Made by a program: the position numbers and the translations under genes. The notes under the pieces were generated by a model. The model was not told the origin of the DNA and searched no databases. It saw nothing but the letters and a program-made list of their open reading frames with translations. This document shows, one piece after another, positions 16,644 through 26,374 of a DNA stretch of 64,000 bases (position 1 is its first letter; each line of letters begins with the position of its first letter). Source of the stretch: Acholeplasmataceae bacterium (GTDB lineage: Bacteria; Bacillota_I; Bacilli_A; Acholeplasmatales; Acholeplasmataceae); NCBI GenBank assembly GCA_030603805.1, contig JAUVXD010000008.1, positions 1 through 64,000 on the forward strand, written 5' to 3'.

Positions 16644-17291
16644 TCAACGAACCTTCTTTCGATCACAATGATCGCCTTCACAATAGTCAGTTTTTGAAAA
16701 ACGAACAGATGCCATGGTTAAAGCCTCAATGATTTGATCATCGTTATGGAATCCTTGTAATTTGATCTTTCCATCAATACGTAAATGAGGAACATCAAAG
16801 ATGCCTTTGACGATTGCATTTTCCCTGTTCATTTGGACAGCATCTTTAAAAAGATCGGATTCTAAAACATGCTTAACTTTATCTGCTGGAAGACCTACTT
16901 TAAGTGCAATTTTTGTTAAGATTTTGTGGTCACTAATGTCATCTTTTTTGATGTAAAAATGATGGAATAATGCTTGGTTAAATTTAAAAGCAAGGTCACT
17001 TTTCTTAGCTAAATGCGATAGACGATGCGCATCTAAGACATGAACAGCTCTCATGTCTTCAAAGCCAGATTCAGTCAGCGCTTTGGCTTCTTCGAGGGTG
17101 ATAACGTGGTGCTTACTTAAGACATCTTCAAGTGTTTTTGTATCATTTAAATCAATGTGTGGAATCATTTCATAACTTCGATAGAGAAGTTCTAAATCAG
17201 AAAAACGATACTTTTTAAAGAGCAACTCAAGTGCAAGATGCTGTTTGTAACACGATGGACTTAGGTAGTCTAGCCAAAATTCGATTCTCAT
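16644..17291 (-). CDS. DsbA-family (FrnE-like) oxidoreductase-fold protein with SxxC motif
   Basis: The 215-residue cytosolic protein has the thioredoxin-fold DsbA/FrnE layout with a helical insertion. At the usual active site (CPxC in relatives) the sequence reads SPSC, Ser11 to Cys14, so the nucleophilic first cysteine is missing. A conserved-looking cis-proline segment VPHLRIDG is present near 174. The C-terminus has CEGDHC (Cys-x4-Cys), which could supply thiols or bind metal. No signal peptide. Function may be isomerase- or glutathione-transferase-like rather than dithiol oxidation. Confidence 0.75.
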   Translation of the reverse strand: MRIEFWLDYLSPSCYKQHLALELLFKKYRFSDLELLYRSYEMIPHIDLNDTKTLEDVLSKHHVITLEEAKALTESGFEDMRAVHVLDAHRLSHLAKKSDLAFKFNQALFHHFYIKKDDISDHKILTKIALKVGLPADKVKHVLESDLFKDAVQMNRENAIVKGIFDVPHLRIDGKIKLQGFHNDDQIIEALTMASVRFSKTDYCEGDHCDRKKVR

Positions 17292-17378
17292 ATATATCCC
17301 TTACTTAACCTTCGTTTTCTTTAATTATTGTAGCAAGCAAACTCTTTAAAATCAATTTTTATGCCTATATCAAACGAC

Positions 17379-18857
17379 TTATCTTTTCTGATAGACAATC
17401 TTTTCATCAACAACAGTCATTAAGACGATATCCTTTTGAAATTGTGCACGATTCATACTTAAAAGATCATGTTTAAAGATAGAAAAATCTGCGATAAAAC
17501 CTTTTTTGAGATAACCTCGATTTGATTTTTCAGTATTGTAATTGGCGTAGGTCGTATACATTTTGAGTGCTTCAAGTCGTGATACTTTTTCATCTTCAAA
17601 ATAAACTTTTCCATCATGTCTTGACATACGCTCAACAGCTGCATAGATGCCTAAAAGTGGATTTGGGATTTCAACTGGTGCATCGCTACTTCCAGCGAGA
17701 TTGATGCCAGCTTCTAAGAGTGTTTTCCACGGGAAACATAATTCTGGTGTTTTTGAAAGATAGGATAATGCCCAAGGGAGATCTGAGGATAAAAACTGTG
17801 GTTGGATATCGATAGAAATCTTGAGTTTTTTAAGTTTTTCTATTGTTTTAGACATAACCCATGGGGTATGAATGAGTCTGTCTAATCGGTCTTCTCTAGG
17901 TGGGTATTTGATGAGAATATCAACGACTTCATCAAGTCCTTGATCACCAATCACGTGAATAGCAACCGGAAGGTTATGTGCTCTTGTTGTTTTAACGATA
18001 TCGACAAAATTCTCATAACCATTGACATTTAAACCATAATCTTGTGTACCTAGATAAGGTGCATTCATCAATGCTGTCTTAGAAGAAAGTGTCCCATCAT
18101 AAAACATTTTAACAGCACCTAGTTGAAGATAAGGTGTTTGATCTAAATAGGGTCTTTTTGAACCTACATAATCGTTTAATACTTGATGGTGGACAAGCAG
18201 GTGTGCTCGAAACGGATATTTTTTTAAGACATCTTCAAACACCTTTAAGGTGTCATAAAATCCGTTAAAGTAATATAAGTCGTCACTATGTGCTCCGGTA
18301 ATCCCATATGCATATAGGGATTCGATGGATTTGATTAAGATTTTTTTGAGTTCGTCATGCGTATATTTAGGAAATATTTGCATGGCATGCTCAGCATCAC
18401 CTTCTGTTAATACACCAGTTGGGTGATCTAATTTCATCAGCTTTAAGACAGCATCATTAACCGTTAAACTATGATAATCATTATGTCTCATCATGATGGG
18501 TATTGAACTTGAAATCATATTGAGATCTGATTTGGTTATGCCACATTCAAAATAACCTTCTACAAAAAGTTTTTCACCTTTGAAAAGTGATGTTAAATGA
18601 TTAAGGATAGCATCTTTTTGTGACATACCTGTGAGATTGGGTCTCGATAGCATTTGACCATAACCCAAAAGATGCATGTGTGCATCGACAAACCCAGGAT
18701 AGACATGTGCTTTTTTTAAGTCTATTTCTTTTTCAAAGGTTAAGTTGTTGAGTTCATCATCAAATCCAATAATTAAACCTTGGTCTGTGGCCATTTGGTG
18801 ATAGGTATGATGATAATCATCTAATGAATGAAAAATGCCATTCTTCCATAAAATCAT
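17379..18857 (-). CDS. Amidohydrolase family protein (YtcJ-like)
   Basis: The 492-residue enzyme belongs to the metal-dependent amidohydrolase superfamily, YtcJ/amidohydrolase 3 type. The HxH metal motif appears in FVDAHMHLLG, later metal-site segments are AIHVIGDQG and AGSSDAPVE, and the small beta-sandwich parts lie at both ends. Substrates of this group are diverse (formamides, cyclic amides), so none is proposed. The ATG at 18857 follows GGAGG at the right distance; a TTG 15 bases upstream would include the ribosome site in the gene. Confidence 0.85.
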   Translation of the reverse strand: MILWKNGIFHSLDDYHHTYHQMATDQGLIIGFDDELNNLTFEKEIDLKKAHVYPGFVDAHMHLLGYGQMLSRPNLTGMSQKDAILNHLTSLFKGEKLFVEGYFECGITKSDLNMISSSIPIMMRHNDYHSLTVNDAVLKLMKLDHPTGVLTEGDAEHAMQIFPKYTHDELKKILIKSIESLYAYGITGAHSDDLYYFNGFYDTLKVFEDVLKKYPFRAHLLVHHQVLNDYVGSKRPYLDQTPYLQLGAVKMFYDGTLSSKTALMNAPYLGTQDYGLNVNGYENFVDIVKTTRAHNLPVAIHVIGDQGLDEVVDILIKYPPREDRLDRLIHTPWVMSKTIEKLKKLKISIDIQPQFLSSDLPWALSYLSKTPELCFPWKTLLEAGINLAGSSDAPVEIPNPLLGIYAAVERMSRHDGKVYFEDEKVSRLEALKMYTTYANYNTEKSNRGYLKKGFIADFSIFKHDLLSMNRAQFQKDIVLMTVVDEKIVYQKR

Positions 18858-18920
18858 AGGTTTGTCCTCCAAATAAAATAAAAATCCTTACCATGATTTT
18901 ACCATGATAAGAATCTAAAC

Positions 18921-19673
18921 TTATGAAATAACTTTTTTGATTAAATCGTAGGGATAGCCTTTCGCATAAAGTTTTAGTTTGAGCGTTTCATTAAGCTCAT
19001 AACCTTCCAGTTTTTCTTGATACTTTTTCTTAAGTTTTTCTAAGTCTTTTTGAATTAATGTTTCTTCGTTACCTTGATAAAGATGGCTTAATTTACTCAA
19101 AGCGTAATCGACAGACTCGATCGAATAGCCTTTTTGAATAAAGTAGGCTTTTAATGACCTAAGAACTTGTGATTTTGGCTTAGATTTCATACTTTGAATC
19201 TTCTTTTCAATCAATTGATCTAAAATCTCTTTAAAATCATGTTTGGATAATGCAGCTTCGATCAGAGCTAAATGAACACCTTTTTCCTTGAGCTGATGTC
19301 TGATCATATCTGGACCAGCTGTATATTTTTTAAATTCAACAAAAGATACTGCATAGTGTTGATCATTTAAATACTTTTTCTCAAGTAAAGAAAATATGAT
19401 TTGCTTAATCCAGGCAGGTTTTGCTCCTTCTTTTTCAAGGTAAGCTTCCATTTCATGGATAGTCATCATTTTTTTAAGCTTAAAAATCGCTTTTTTAAAA
19501 AAAGTGAGATATCCTTGTGCTTCAAGAATTTGGTGATAAAGATTATCTTCAATTTCTAGTCCTGATATGAGTTGATATCGATAAACGATGTCGGGATCTA
19601 AAGAAAGGATTTGGTCACCAAAATCAGCGGTATACCCAGATTTACTTTTCTTTAAAGAAATCAGTGTTTTCAT
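18921..19673 (-). CDS. recX: Regulatory protein RecX
   Basis: The 250-residue protein has the three-helix repeats of RecX, for example AKPAWIKQIIFSLLEKKYLND and PDMIRHQLKEKGV, at about 80-200. RecX binds and limits RecA filaments. It is somewhat longer than the E. coli form, similar to Bacillus-type RecX. Its start overlaps the stop of the S41 protease gene (ATGA), so the two are translationally coupled. Confidence 0.88.
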   Translation of the reverse strand: MKTLISLKKSKSGYTADFGDQILSLDPDIVYRYQLISGLEIEDNLYHQILEAQGYLTFFKKAIFKLKKMMTIHEMEAYLEKEGAKPAWIKQIIFSLLEKKYLNDQHYAVSFVEFKKYTAGPDMIRHQLKEKGVHLALIEAALSKHDFKEILDQLIEKKIQSMKSKPKSQVLRSLKAYFIQKGYSIESVDYALSKLSHLYQGNEETLIQKDLEKLKKKYQEKLEGYELNETLKLKLYAKGYPYDLIKKVIS

Positions 19674-21169
19674 GATGTTTTAATACGTTCAATTAAACTT
19701 TGAAGTTGGACATCTTTGGTCAGATCGAGTAAATGCGTTCGGTAAATGTTATCGATAATCATTGTTGTCTCTCGATTCAAAATACCTGTAGGCGTTAAAT
19801 CATGCTGTGATTGAAATTGGATGAAAGCATCCTTTGTTTTTTGATCAAAATAACCATCGGTTCGAAGTGCTGTTGCGCCTTCAAATTGGAAATAATAATT
19901 TAAAAAACTTTGATACGCAGATAGACTCAAACTCACTTGATCTTCCATCAAGATGCCTTGATAGATGGGCATACTAAGATTCTTTATCCCTAGTTGTGGG
20001 ATATGTTCAACTTGAAGTGGATCAGTTTCAACATTTAAGTTGTCTCCATAATACCAACGCCCTTGCGTATAAGAAAGTGAATATCTCACATTTCTTACAT
20101 TATCTTCTAAGATGGTTTCACCATTTTGAAACACACCTTTCCCATATGTGGTTGTTCCATAAAGTTGGTAGCCTCCTGCAGTATATAAAGCAGCAGCAAG
20201 TACTTCAGCTGCAGATGCAGAGTGTTCATTAACGAGTACTTTTATGTCATAAGGTTTGGTTGTGCTCTGTCCGTAAAAGCGCTGTATGGTGCCATTCGCG
20301 CTGACCATTGAAAAAAGAATTTGATCTGTATTTCTAGGTAGTAATTGTTGTACAATTCCCAGTTCACCAGAACCAGAATTATGAAGTGCTGAAAGTGAAC
20401 CACCTGGATTATCTCTTAAATCTAAAATTAAAGTCTTTTGTTCGGGTTCATTTAATAGTATCGATTGTTGAAGTGATCTTAAGATTTGATCAAACACGAT
20501 ATGTGTCCCATTTGACCCACTATGACCCCCTGAAAACTGTGTAATTTTAATGTAGGCAATGTTAGCTTCATTTAAATCTTTGGTATAGACTGTTGGCGTT
20601 AAGATTTCTCTAAATTCGAAGGTGACTTCAAGTTCAATTAAGTCCTGAGTTATAACAAGTAATGTCTTAATTGAACCTAGATTACCTGTTAAATATGATA
20701 AGACTTCAGTTTGGCTAGAAAGAGCATTGAAATACGTAGGAACACCAGATTCGATGATGCCCACAATCAAATCTCCAGGAATTAGAAGTCCGATTAGTGA
20801 ACTTCCAGTAACCAAATCTTCAATTCTTAAATTGTTACCTTCAAAGAGAAATCTAATCCCCATTCCAATAAAGGACTCATCATTTGATGGTGAAACACTT
20901 AGTGGTGTCATCACCAACCGTGTGTAGGGATCATTATGTCTTTCGGCATACGTTGAAATCATGGCTTCAAGGGAACGCACAAAAGCTTCGTGTTCATCAT
21001 CGTCAGTAATGTCATATAAATAGTTTTCTTTTAGAAACCCTGTCACATATGTAAATGCGTCTTGAGCATTATCCGGTTTAAGTGAGGGGACAATTCTTGT
21101 TGCATAGAGTCCAGCAAAAAACGATAACACTACAGAAACTAAAAAAAGGATACCTAATTTTCTTTGCAT
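19670..21169 (-). CDS. S41-family C-terminal processing peptidase (CtpA-like)
   Basis: The 499-residue protein has an N-terminal membrane anchor (about 6-24), a PDZ domain (about 110-180), the S41 tail-specific protease domain with the catalytic serine in NEHSASAAEV and lysine in TTYGKGVFQ, and a peptidoglycan-binding-like helical domain at about 415-470 (DGYFDQKTKDAFIQFQ). It would act on the outer face of the membrane. A peptidoglycan-binding-type domain in an apparently wall-less lineage is a relic or has another ligand. Confidence 0.9.
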   Translation of the reverse strand: MQRKLGILFLVSVVLSFFAGLYATRIVPSLKPDNAQDAFTYVTGFLKENYLYDITDDDEHEAFVRSLEAMISTYAERHNDPYTRLVMTPLSVSPSNDESFIGMGIRFLFEGNNLRIEDLVTGSSLIGLLIPGDLIVGIIESGVPTYFNALSSQTEVLSYLTGNLGSIKTLLVITQDLIELEVTFEFREILTPTVYTKDLNEANIAYIKITQFSGGHSGSNGTHIVFDQILRSLQQSILLNEPEQKTLILDLRDNPGGSLSALHNSGSGELGIVQQLLPRNTDQILFSMVSANGTIQRFYGQSTTKPYDIKVLVNEHSASAAEVLAAALYTAGGYQLYGTTTYGKGVFQNGETILEDNVRNVRYSLSYTQGRWYYGDNLNVETDPLQVEHIPQLGIKNLSMPIYQGILMEDQVSLSLSAYQSFLNYYFQFEGATALRTDGYFDQKTKDAFIQFQSQHDLTPTGILNRETTMIIDNIYRTHLLDLTKDVQLQSLIERIKTS

Positions 21170-22026
21170 TAAGACACATCCTCTCGACTAAAGCCTTGAC
21201 CTAGAGCTTCTTTTGTTTTTGTAACAAAGGTAAATGCCTTAGGATCTGCTTCTTTAATGACAATCTTAAAGTAATAGAGTTCTCTGCGATCAACTGTACA
21301 GATGACCATTTCTTTATCTTGTTTAGAATAGCCTCCAACAACTTTGACTTTGGTGACACCGCGATCAATTTTTTCATATATTTTTTGTTGAACAAGTTCA
21401 GGGTTATCGGTGACAATAAAAATGGTATATCCTGCTTTTCCTTCTATCGCGAGACGGTCAACCAAAATAGCACCAATAATCATCGATCCTACGGCATATA
21501 AACCTAACTGGAAGTTAATGAGCATCGCAATGAATATGACGATGCCATCGGTGACATACATCGCTGTAGAAAAAGGAATATTTAAATACTTATTCATGAT
21601 CCGTTGAACAATATCCATCCCACCAGTGGTTGCATTATTTCTCACCACAATTCCTAATCCAAAACCAATAAACAACCCTCCAAAAAGTGCACCAATTAAA
21701 AGTGGACTTTCTGTCATATGTCTCATAAAAAAGTCTGATGGTACGGTAAATTCTAAGATGGCAATAATACTTGGTGAGAGAAGGGTAGCAAAAATAGTTT
21801 TGATAAAAAAGTTACGACCTAAGAAAATCCATCCGATGATGAGTAATAAAACATTGGCTGAAAACATGAAAAGTGAAACGGGGATTACATCTCTTAAAAT
21901 AACTGAAATCCCCATCACACCACCGATGACTAAACCTAAAGGTAATAAGAAAAAATAGAAACCTAAGGACAACAGGATGACACCTGCAGTGATTTCTAAA
22001 ATTTCACGTTTTCTTGCTTTATTCAT
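21169..22026 (-). CDS. YitT-family membrane protein (DUF161/DUF2179)
   Basis: The 285-residue protein has five to six membrane segments in residues 10-200, with glycine-rich GLVIGGVMG and NNATTGGMDI motifs typical of YitT, and a C-terminal cytosolic DUF2179 domain (about 215-285) related to ligand-binding folds. The family is linked to amino acid or small-molecule transport but substrates are not settled. The ATG at 22026 overlaps the stop of prfB and is preceded by AGGTG; the S41 gene begins at its stop codon. Confidence 0.88.
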   Translation of the reverse strand: MNKARKREILEITAGVILLSLGFYFFLLPLGLVIGGVMGISVILRDVIPVSLFMFSANVLLLIIGWIFLGRNFFIKTIFATLLSPSIIAILEFTVPSDFFMRHMTESPLLIGALFGGLFIGFGLGIVVRNNATTGGMDIVQRIMNKYLNIPFSTAMYVTDGIVIFIAMLINFQLGLYAVGSMIIGAILVDRLAIEGKAGYTIFIVTDNPELVQQKIYEKIDRGVTKVKVVGGYSKQDKEMVICTVDRRELYYFKIVIKEADPKAFTFVTKTKEALGQGFSREDVS

Positions 22027-23119
22027 GTTGTTCACCTGCTTTTAAATAAGCATTGATAAAACCATCAATTTCCCCATCCATCACCAGATCAACTTGTGAA
22101 ACTTCGAAGTTTGTACGGTGATCTTTAACCATTTGATAAGGATGAAACACATACGATCTAATTTGTGACCCCCAAGCGATATCTTTTTGTTCACCTTTGA
22201 TATTCCTTAAGGTTTCTTCTTGTTTTCTGACTTCTTCAGCCATCAATTTAGCTTTAAGATAACTCATCGCTTGAGCTTTATTTTTGAGTTGCGAGCGTTC
22301 ATTTTGACAGGTCACGACAATATTTGTGGGTAGGTGTGTAATCCGAACAGCAGAGTCTGTTGTATTAACAGATTGCCCCCCTGCGCCACCACTTCGATAG
22401 ACATCAATCTTTAAATCCTCATCTTTAATCTCAATATCGATATCTTCATCGATTTCTGGCATCACATCTAAGGATGCGAATGAGGTATGTCTTCTTGCAT
22501 TGGAATCAAAAGGTGAAATTCTAACCAATCGATGAACCCCACGTTCTGCTTTTAAATATCCATAAGCGTAGGGACCTTTGATTAAGATGGAAACAGATTT
22601 GATACCTGCTTCTTCACCTGCTTGATAGTCTAAAACTTCGATTTTAAACCGCTTTTTTTGTGCATATCTGGTATACATCCGATAAAGCATATCGCACCAA
22701 TCTTGAGATTCTGTACCGCCTGCACCTGGATGTAGTTCGATAATCGCATTACTGTGATCATAGGGTCCTGATAGGAGTGTTTCAACTTCAAAAGCTCTCA
22801 GCTCTTTTCGAAACTCTTCAATGTCTGATTCAAGAATCATCCATTCTTCAGTACCTTCTTCGCTAATTTCAAACCATTCGACTAGACCTTTGAATTTCTT
22901 TTCAAGACTGTGGAGTTGATCAAGTTTTTCTCTTTTTTCTGCAACTTCCTTCGTCGTTTTTTTTGCCTCTAATGTATTTGACCAAAAATCTGGACTTTGC
23001 ATTTTCTCATTGAGATGTTTGAGTGCTTCTTCAATTTTTTGTGGATTAACTGCTTTATTTAAATCATCGATGCTTTCCTTAAAGGATTGAATGATTTTAT
23101 TGACTTCATACGTTTCCAC
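22019..23119 (-). CDS. prfB: Peptide chain release factor 2, without the usual frameshift site
   Basis: The 366-residue protein carries the RF2 stop-codon recognition tripeptide SPF (VRISPFDSNARRHTS) and the catalytic GGQ motif (SGGAGGQSVNT). RF2 reads UGA and UAA. In most bacteria an in-frame TGA near codon 26 forces a +1 frameshift; here a GTG start after AAGGAGG opens a single uninterrupted frame. The gene follows secA by 12 bp, the classical secA-prfB arrangement. Its presence shows that UGA is a stop codon in this organism. Confidence 0.96.
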   Translation of the reverse strand: METYEVNKIIQSFKESIDDLNKAVNPQKIEEALKHLNEKMQSPDFWSNTLEAKKTTKEVAEKREKLDQLHSLEKKFKGLVEWFEISEEGTEEWMILESDIEEFRKELRAFEVETLLSGPYDHSNAIIELHPGAGGTESQDWCDMLYRMYTRYAQKKRFKIEVLDYQAGEEAGIKSVSILIKGPYAYGYLKAERGVHRLVRISPFDSNARRHTSFASLDVMPEIDEDIDIEIKDEDLKIDVYRSGGAGGQSVNTTDSAVRITHLPTNIVVTCQNERSQLKNKAQAMSYLKAKLMAEEVRKQEETLRNIKGEQKDIAWGSQIRSYVFHPYQMVKDHRTNFEVSQVDLVMDGEIDGFINAYLKAGEQHE

Positions 23120-23131
23120 AAAAACACCTCC

Positions 23132-25600
23132 TTATCGCCAAGGCAAATTGCGTTGGTTACGATTCTTTCTAACTTTGGGTTTCTTAGGACGAATATCACT
23201 ACGTCCTTCATTGGTTTGTGTATTTTTAACGACTGCTTCACGTTCAACGTTGTATTGAATTTGAGCTCTAATGGCATATCGTGTAATATCTGATGAAATA
23301 TTTCTAACCATGTCGTTAAACATGTCAAGACCTTGTTTTTGGTAAATAACGAGTGGACTTTGTTGACCATATGCTTGGAGTGTCACACCTTGTCTGAGTT
23401 CAGACATGGCATCGATATGACGCATCCAATAGGTATCAATCACTCGAAGCATGACAACCTTTAAAAATTCGTTAAAGATTTCTGGGGGTACAGCACCTTT
23501 TTTACGATCGAGTTCATCTTGAGCTAGTTTTAAAATATAGGTTTCTAATTCTTTTTCATCCATTGATTCGATGACTTGTTTCTTTAACGTATCTGGATAA
23601 AAGATATTGCCGTTGAATGTTGTAATGATGTTATCATCATCGATTTCAAATTGATTTTTTCCAACAGGGTGAATAAACTGTTGTAAGGTTTTAACTAAGG
23701 ATTGACTCACTGTATTTCTGACTTGATCTTCAATCGATTCTAAGACTAAAACATCGCGTCTTTCCTTATAAATGATTTCTCTTTGCTTACGAAGCACATC
23801 ATCATATTTCAAGACATTCTTACGGGTATCATAGTTGTTGCCTTCAATACGTTTTTGTGCGGATGTAACAAATCTTGAGAAAAGTTTTGACGATAGAGGC
23901 TCCCCTGTCTGGTTGAGTCTTTCAAGCATTTCAATACGACGTTTAAAGGATTCGCCTCCAAAACGTTGCATGAGTTCATCTTCAGCTGAAATGTAAAATC
24001 TTGAGTATCCAGGGTCACCTTGACGACCCGCACGACCTCTTAACTGATTATCAATACGTCTAGATTCATGCCGTTCACTACCTATAACTGCTAAACCTCC
24101 TAAAGCAACAACGCCTTCGCCAAGTTTAATATCGGTCCCACGACCAGCCATATTGGTTGCAATGGTCACTGATCCCTTAAGACCTGCCTTCGCAACGATT
24201 TCAGCTTCTCTTTCATGGTTTTTAGCATTTAAGACTTCATGAGGAATTCTTCTTGCTTTAAGCATTCTAGATATATCTTCAGAGGTTTCAACAGCAATTG
24301 TACCAATCAATAGCGGTTGACCTATTTTATGACGAGCTTCAACTTCATCACAAAGTGCCTTGAACTTATCTTCAAGGTTGGCATAAATATAGTCTGGTTC
24401 GTCTTTTCTAATGACAGGGGCGTTGGTTGGGATTTCAACCACGTCCATGTTATAAATATCTCTAAATTCTTCTTCTTCAGTTTTTGCTGTCCCTGTCATA
24501 CCAGAAAGCTTTTTATACATTCTAAAGAAATTCTGGTAAGTAATGGTTGCAACCGTGACTGTTTCCTTCTTGATGGTTACGCCTTCTTTAGCTTCTAAAG
24601 CTTGGTGTAGACCTTCTGAAAATTGTCGACCGCGTAGAATACGACCCGTAAATTGGTCAACAATTAAGACTTCGTCTTGATCGACAACATATTCTTTATC
24701 TCGAGCCATAATATGATTAGCACGGAGTGCATTATTAATATGATGGACAAGGGTTACATGTTTTAAATCATAGAGGTTATCCAATTGGAAAATTTGTTCT
24801 GCACGTTTAATCCCCGATGGGGTGAGTGCAATAGACTTAGATTCTAGATCGATTTCAAAATCTTCATCACGAATCGATTTTGCAAAACGATCCGCCGCTT
24901 GATAAAGATTATTGTTATTTTTTGCACCACCTGAAATAATTAGTGGTGTTCTTGCTTCATCAATTAAGATAGAGTCAACTTCGTCAATGATGGCATAGTT
25001 TAAACCGCGTTGAGCAACCATGTCTTTTGCATAAAGCACCATATGATCACGTAAATAGTCAAACCCGAGTTCTGAATTGGTGGAGTATAAAATGTCACAA
25101 TCATAAGCTGCTTTTTTCTGTTCTCTGGTTAAATCTCTTAAATTTAATCCGACGGTTAAACCTAAGAATCTAAAAAGATCTCCAATATCGCCTTCAGCTT
25201 CACGTTTTGCAAGGTATTCGTTCACGGTTACGATATGAACACCTTCACCATTTAAAGCACTTAAATAAGCAGGCATGACGGCAGTTAATGTTTTACCTTC
25301 ACCTGTTTTCATTTCTGCGATATTCCCGTGGAAGATAGCAACCGCGCCTAAAACTTGGACATAATAAGGGAAAAGTTTAGTGACACGTCTCGAAGCTTCT
25401 CTTACAACAGCAAAAGCCTCTGGCATGATCGCATCCAGAGATTCTCCGTTTTGATATCTTTCTTTAAACCAGGTTGTCTTTAAGTTAAGTTCCTGATCAG
25501 TTAATGCAGTCATCTCAGCTTCTAAAGCAAAAACTTTATCTGCAACTTTTCTAGCATCTTTCAGCTCTTTTTTACCTGGATCAAACCATTTTTTTAGCAT
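23132..25600 (-). CDS. secA: Preprotein translocase ATPase SecA
   Basis: The 822-residue motor has Walker A MKTGEGKTLTA, the DEAD-like IIDEVDSILIDEA, the preprotein cross-linking domain, motif VI-type GRAGRQGDPG and the helical scaffold and wing domains. The C-terminal zinc-binding SEC-C motif is absent; the protein ends in a basic tail (KPKVRKNRNQRN). This shorter form is normal for several Firmicutes and mollicutes. It drives protein export through SecYEG and precedes prfB. Confidence 0.97.
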   Translation of the reverse strand: MLKKWFDPGKKELKDARKVADKVFALEAEMTALTDQELNLKTTWFKERYQNGESLDAIMPEAFAVVREASRRVTKLFPYYVQVLGAVAIFHGNIAEMKTGEGKTLTAVMPAYLSALNGEGVHIVTVNEYLAKREAEGDIGDLFRFLGLTVGLNLRDLTREQKKAAYDCDILYSTNSELGFDYLRDHMVLYAKDMVAQRGLNYAIIDEVDSILIDEARTPLIISGGAKNNNNLYQAADRFAKSIRDEDFEIDLESKSIALTPSGIKRAEQIFQLDNLYDLKHVTLVHHINNALRANHIMARDKEYVVDQDEVLIVDQFTGRILRGRQFSEGLHQALEAKEGVTIKKETVTVATITYQNFFRMYKKLSGMTGTAKTEEEEFRDIYNMDVVEIPTNAPVIRKDEPDYIYANLEDKFKALCDEVEARHKIGQPLLIGTIAVETSEDISRMLKARRIPHEVLNAKNHEREAEIVAKAGLKGSVTIATNMAGRGTDIKLGEGVVALGGLAVIGSERHESRRIDNQLRGRAGRQGDPGYSRFYISAEDELMQRFGGESFKRRIEMLERLNQTGEPLSSKLFSRFVTSAQKRIEGNNYDTRKNVLKYDDVLRKQREIIYKERRDVLVLESIEDQVRNTVSQSLVKTLQQFIHPVGKNQFEIDDDNIITTFNGNIFYPDTLKKQVIESMDEKELETYILKLAQDELDRKKGAVPPEIFNEFLKVVMLRVIDTYWMRHIDAMSELRQGVTLQAYGQQSPLVIYQKQGLDMFNDMVRNISSDITRYAIRAQIQYNVEREAVVKNTQTNEGRSDIRPKKPKVRKNRNQRNLPWR

Positions 25601-25768
25601 AGATACACATCCTTTACGTTCGTTATTATATTACTATAATAGGACCTTTTTTACAAGCAGCATTCTTCTTTATGGGAGATTAAGGAAAAAAAAGAAAAAC
25701 AAGGCAGAAAACACCTCGTTTCAAATGTCAAAAAATACGTCAAATGAAGATATGATAACTCAGTGGTT

Positions 25769-25793
25769 AAAAAAAGAACGCCTTAGCGTTCTC
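25769..25793 (-). terminator. Terminator after lemA
   Basis: On the minus strand GAACGC, CTTA-type loop and GCGTTC are followed by seven T right after the lemA stop codon. Confidence 0.85.
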
Positions 25794-26357
25794 TTAAAAG
25801 TCAAATTTAACGTCTTCTCTTTTGATTGCTTCTGCTTCAAAGAATGCACGTTTAGTAAACTTCTTCCAGTTTGCGATAATATTACTTGGGAAAACAACAA
25901 CTTTTTGATTGTAATAAGATACATTAGAGTTATATACTCTTCTTGCAGCTTGTAAAACTTCTTCAACCTCAACAGTTGCATCCATGAGTTTCATCACATT
26001 GGTATTAGCTTTTAAGTCTGGATATTGTTCGAAAACAACATTAACAGCTTGAAGTCCACGTGTGATTTGGTTGGCAAACTCTTGTTTTTCAGCAATCGGT
26101 GCACCGTGTGCAGGTTGACGCATGCCAATAACTTTGGTTAACGTTTCTTGTTCATGCTTCATGTACCCTTTTGCAGCTTGAAAAAGCTTAGAGAGCAAAT
26201 CAAAACGCTTGGTTAATGCGACATCAATGCTTGATTCGGATTCATCAATTTTAATGAGCATTCTTCTGAATGCGTTGGTTGTGGAAATAATCCACCCAAT
26301 GATGATGATTGCGAGTAAGCCTAAAATAAGTAATACGAGAACAATTGGATCATTCAT
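25794..26357 (-). CDS. lemA: LemA family protein
   Basis: The 187-residue protein has one N-terminal membrane segment (about 5-25) and the conserved LemA helical bundle: LTKRFDLLSKLFQAAKGYM, the E-rich centre, and RRVYNSNVSYYNQKVVVFPS. LemA proteins are membrane-anchored helical proteins whose role is unclear; some are linked to surface proteins or proteases. It lies 17 bp behind the DUF3137 gene and, through it, behind metK and the SAM riboswitch. Confidence 0.92.
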   Translation of the reverse strand: MNDPIVLVLLILGLLAIIIIGWIISTTNAFRRMLIKIDESESSIDVALTKRFDLLSKLFQAAKGYMKHEQETLTKVIGMRQPAHGAPIAEKQEFANQITRGLQAVNVVFEQYPDLKANTNVMKLMDATVEVEEVLQAARRVYNSNVSYYNQKVVVFPSNIIANWKKFTKRAFFEAEAIKREDVKFDF

Positions 26358-26374
26358 ATTTTTTCTTCCCCTTC

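Noticed and set aside
21626-21958. Open frame of 110 codons on the plus strand
   Set aside because: It is antisense to the YitT gene, which has clear family motifs; lysine/proline-rich product without features.
22990-23119. Programmed frameshift site in prfB
   Set aside because: I looked for an in-frame TGA after a Shine-Dalgarno-like AGGGGG near codon 26; none is present and the frame is open.
23059-23370. Open frame spanning the secA-prfB junction
   Set aside because: It is out of frame with both genes, which are complete and family-like.
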